Shown: piece after piece, positions 62,722 through 64,000 of the stretch | How the letters are laid out: each line of letters opens with the position of its first letter | Position numbering within the stretch: the stretch's first letter is position 1 | Source: Massilia sp. Bi118 | GTDB taxonomy: Bacteria; Pseudomonadota; Gammaproteobacteria; Burkholderiales; Burkholderiaceae_D | DNA: 64,000 nucleotides | NCBI RefSeq assembly: GCF_918697865.1 | Contig: NZ_CAKKMV010000013.1 | Span: 1-64,000, forward strand | Direction: 5' to 3' | Notes under the pieces: generated by a model | Database searches by the model: none | Seen by the model: the letters and a program-made list of their open reading frames with translations, nothing else | What the model was told of the DNA's origin: nothing | Program-made: the position numbers and the translations under genes

Positions 62722-64000
62722 ATGGTCGACGCTCAAAGGCCGGTGCTCGAAGTCACCGGCATCCACAAGCAGTTCCCCGGGGTGAAGGCGCTGCTTGACG
62801 CCGGCCTGCGCCTGTATCCCGGCGAAGTCCACACGCTGATGGGTCAGAACGGCGCGGGCAAGTCCACCCTGATCAAGGTGCTTACCGGCGTCTACCAGCC
62901 GGACGCCGGCAGCATCCTGCTGAACGGGCAGGCGATCCGTCCGCGCTCCACCCAGGAGGCGCAGGATCTGGGCATCAGCACGGTCTACCAGGAAGTGAAC
63001 CTGTGTCCCAACCTGTCGGTTGCGGAGAACATCTTCATCGGGCGCTATCCGCGCCGCTACGGCATGGTCGATTGGCGCGGCATGCGCCGCCAGGCCGCCG
63101 AGCTGCTGAAGCGCCTGCAAATCGATGTCGACGTGAGCAAGCCGCTGGCCGACTACCCGCTGGCGATCCAGCAGATGGTCGCGATCGCACGCGCCCTGCT
63201 CGGCAAGCCGCAGGTGCTGATCCTCGACGAGCCGACCTCCAGCCTTGACGAGGCCGAAGTGCAGACTCTGTTCGGTGTGCTGCGCCGCCTGCGCGAAGAG
63301 GGGATGGCGATCCTGTTCGTCACGCACTTCCTGGACCAGACTTACGCGATTTCGGATCGCATCACGGTGATGCGCAACGGCGAGCGCGAGGGTGAATACG
63401 CCTGCGCCGAACTGTCGCGGCTCGCGCTGGTGAACAAGATGATCGGTGCGCCGGCCGAAGCCAGGGAAGCAGTCGCGGAGGCGCAAGACGAAGAAGCGGT
63501 GCGTGGCGAGGTCTTCCTGCGCGCCCGCGCGATCGCGCGCAAGGGCGTGCTGGCGCCGGTTGACCTGGACCTGCACCGTGGCGAACTGCTGGGCCTTGCC
63601 GGTCTGCTGGGATCGGGCCGCACCGAAACCGCACGCCTGCTGTTCGGCGCCGACCGGCTCGACGCTGGCGGCATCGAAGTCGATGGCAAGCCGGCAGGCT
63701 TCTCCAACCCGCGCGACGCGATTGCGCAGGGCATCGGCTTCTGTTCGGAAGACCGCAAGCACGAGGGCGCGATCCTGCCGCTGTCGGTGCGCGAAAACCT
63801 GATTCTCGCGCTGCAGGCGCGCCAGGGGATCTGGCGCGCGATTCCGATGAAGCGCCAGCAGCAGCTGGCCACCGACTATGTCAAATGGCTGGGCATCAAG
63901 ACTGCCAGCATCGAGACCCCGATCGGATCGCTCTCCGGCGGCAACCAGCAGAAGGTGCTGCTGGCGCGCTGGCTGGCCACCGAGCCGGGACTCCTCATTC
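62722..64000 (+). CDS. Sugar ABC transporter ATP-binding protein, duplicated domain, 3' end cut by window
   Basis: Energises the furanose importer. The 426 visible residues contain two ABC modules, as in MglA/AraG/YtfR: Walker A GQNGAGKST near residue 42, signature-like LAIQQMVAIARALL, Walker B VLILDEPTSSLD and H-loop LFVTHF in the first; a degenerate P-loop (AGLLGSGRTETARLL) and SLSGGNQQKVLLARWL in the second. The gene starts at ATG 62722, 7 bases after the binding-protein stop, and is open at the window end. The family length (~500) implies ~75 residues are missing. The missing second Walker A lysine is normal for this subfamily. Confidence 0.93.
   Translation, partial: MVDAQRPVLEVTGIHKQFPGVKALLDAGLRLYPGEVHTLMGQNGAGKSTLIKVLTGVYQPDAGSILLNGQAIRPRSTQEAQDLGISTVYQEVNLCPNLSVAENIFIGRYPRRYGMVDWRGMRRQAAELLKRLQIDVDVSKPLADYPLAIQQMVAIARALLGKPQVLILDEPTSSLDEAEVQTLFGVLRRLREEGMAILFVTHFLDQTYAISDRITVMRNGEREGEYACAELSRLALVNKMIGAPAEAREAVAEAQDEEAVRGEVFLRARAIARKGVLAPVDLDLHRGELLGLAGLLGSGRTETARLLFGADRLDAGGIEVDGKPAGFSNPRDAIAQGIGFCSEDRKHEGAILPLSVRENLILALQARQGIWRAIPMKRQQQLATDYVKWLGIKTASIETPIGSLSGGNQQKVLLARWLATEPGLLI

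Overview
The window reads as one contiguous chromosomal segment of a GC-rich betaproteobacterium. Codon use strongly favours G/C at third positions. A granule phasin, a PEP-CTERM protein, the type VI secretion gene set and the housekeeping block together suggest Oxalobacteraceae, most like Massilia/Duganella/Telluria; this assignment is an inference. Gene density is high, many genes overlap by ATGA or GTGA, and there is no prophage, complete insertion sequence or CRISPR array.

1-17.2 kb: a type VI secretion (T6SS) locus in three transcription blocks. The rightward block is tagX-like peptidase, tssM, tagF and an OmpA-like protein. The leftward block is tssL, tssK and tssJ. The second rightward block is a TPR-like lipoprotein, tssB, tssC, hcp, a terminator, tssE, clpV and tssA. 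A 166-bp inverted-repeat element sits where the first two blocks converge. tssF, tssG, vgrG and PAAR genes are not in the window.

17.2-37.6 kb: a phasin, a small secreted protein divergent from a CueR-type regulator with its own 19-bp-spacer promoter, four identical tRNA-Leu(CAG) genes, rnr-rlmB, cysE and a YceH-like gene. Next comes a leftward GntR-ABC transporter operon that ends in three tandem paralogous exported proteins of a family I do not recognise. Housekeeping genes follow: lpxH, two cyclophilins, cysS, an AlkA-like glycosylase, accA, tilS, lysC and tRNA-Ser(GCT). A 116-bp imperfect palindrome precedes accA.

37.6-64 kb: a large L-arabinan/L-arabinose utilisation region. Exported arabinanases and arabinosidases (three GH43 proteins, GH51, GH97, and a GH127/GH146-type protein) would degrade arabinan. 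A TonB-dependent receptor, a GPH symporter and a furanose-type ABC importer (cut by the window end) would take up products. A cytosolic GH43 enzyme and a mutarotase would finish the sugar. A non-phosphorylating pathway (SDR dehydrogenase, SMP-30 lactonase, IlvD/EDD-type dehydratase, GguC/AraD1-type FAH protein, semialdehyde dehydrogenase) would carry L-arabinose to 2-oxoglutarate. Five promoters in this region share one architecture: a 21-bp-period direct repeat whose proximal copy forms the -35 box, followed by 17 bp to a poor -10. This fits a single AraC-family activator, whose gene is not in the window. This uncharacterised regulon, the three-paralog family and several palindromic repeats are the most notable points.
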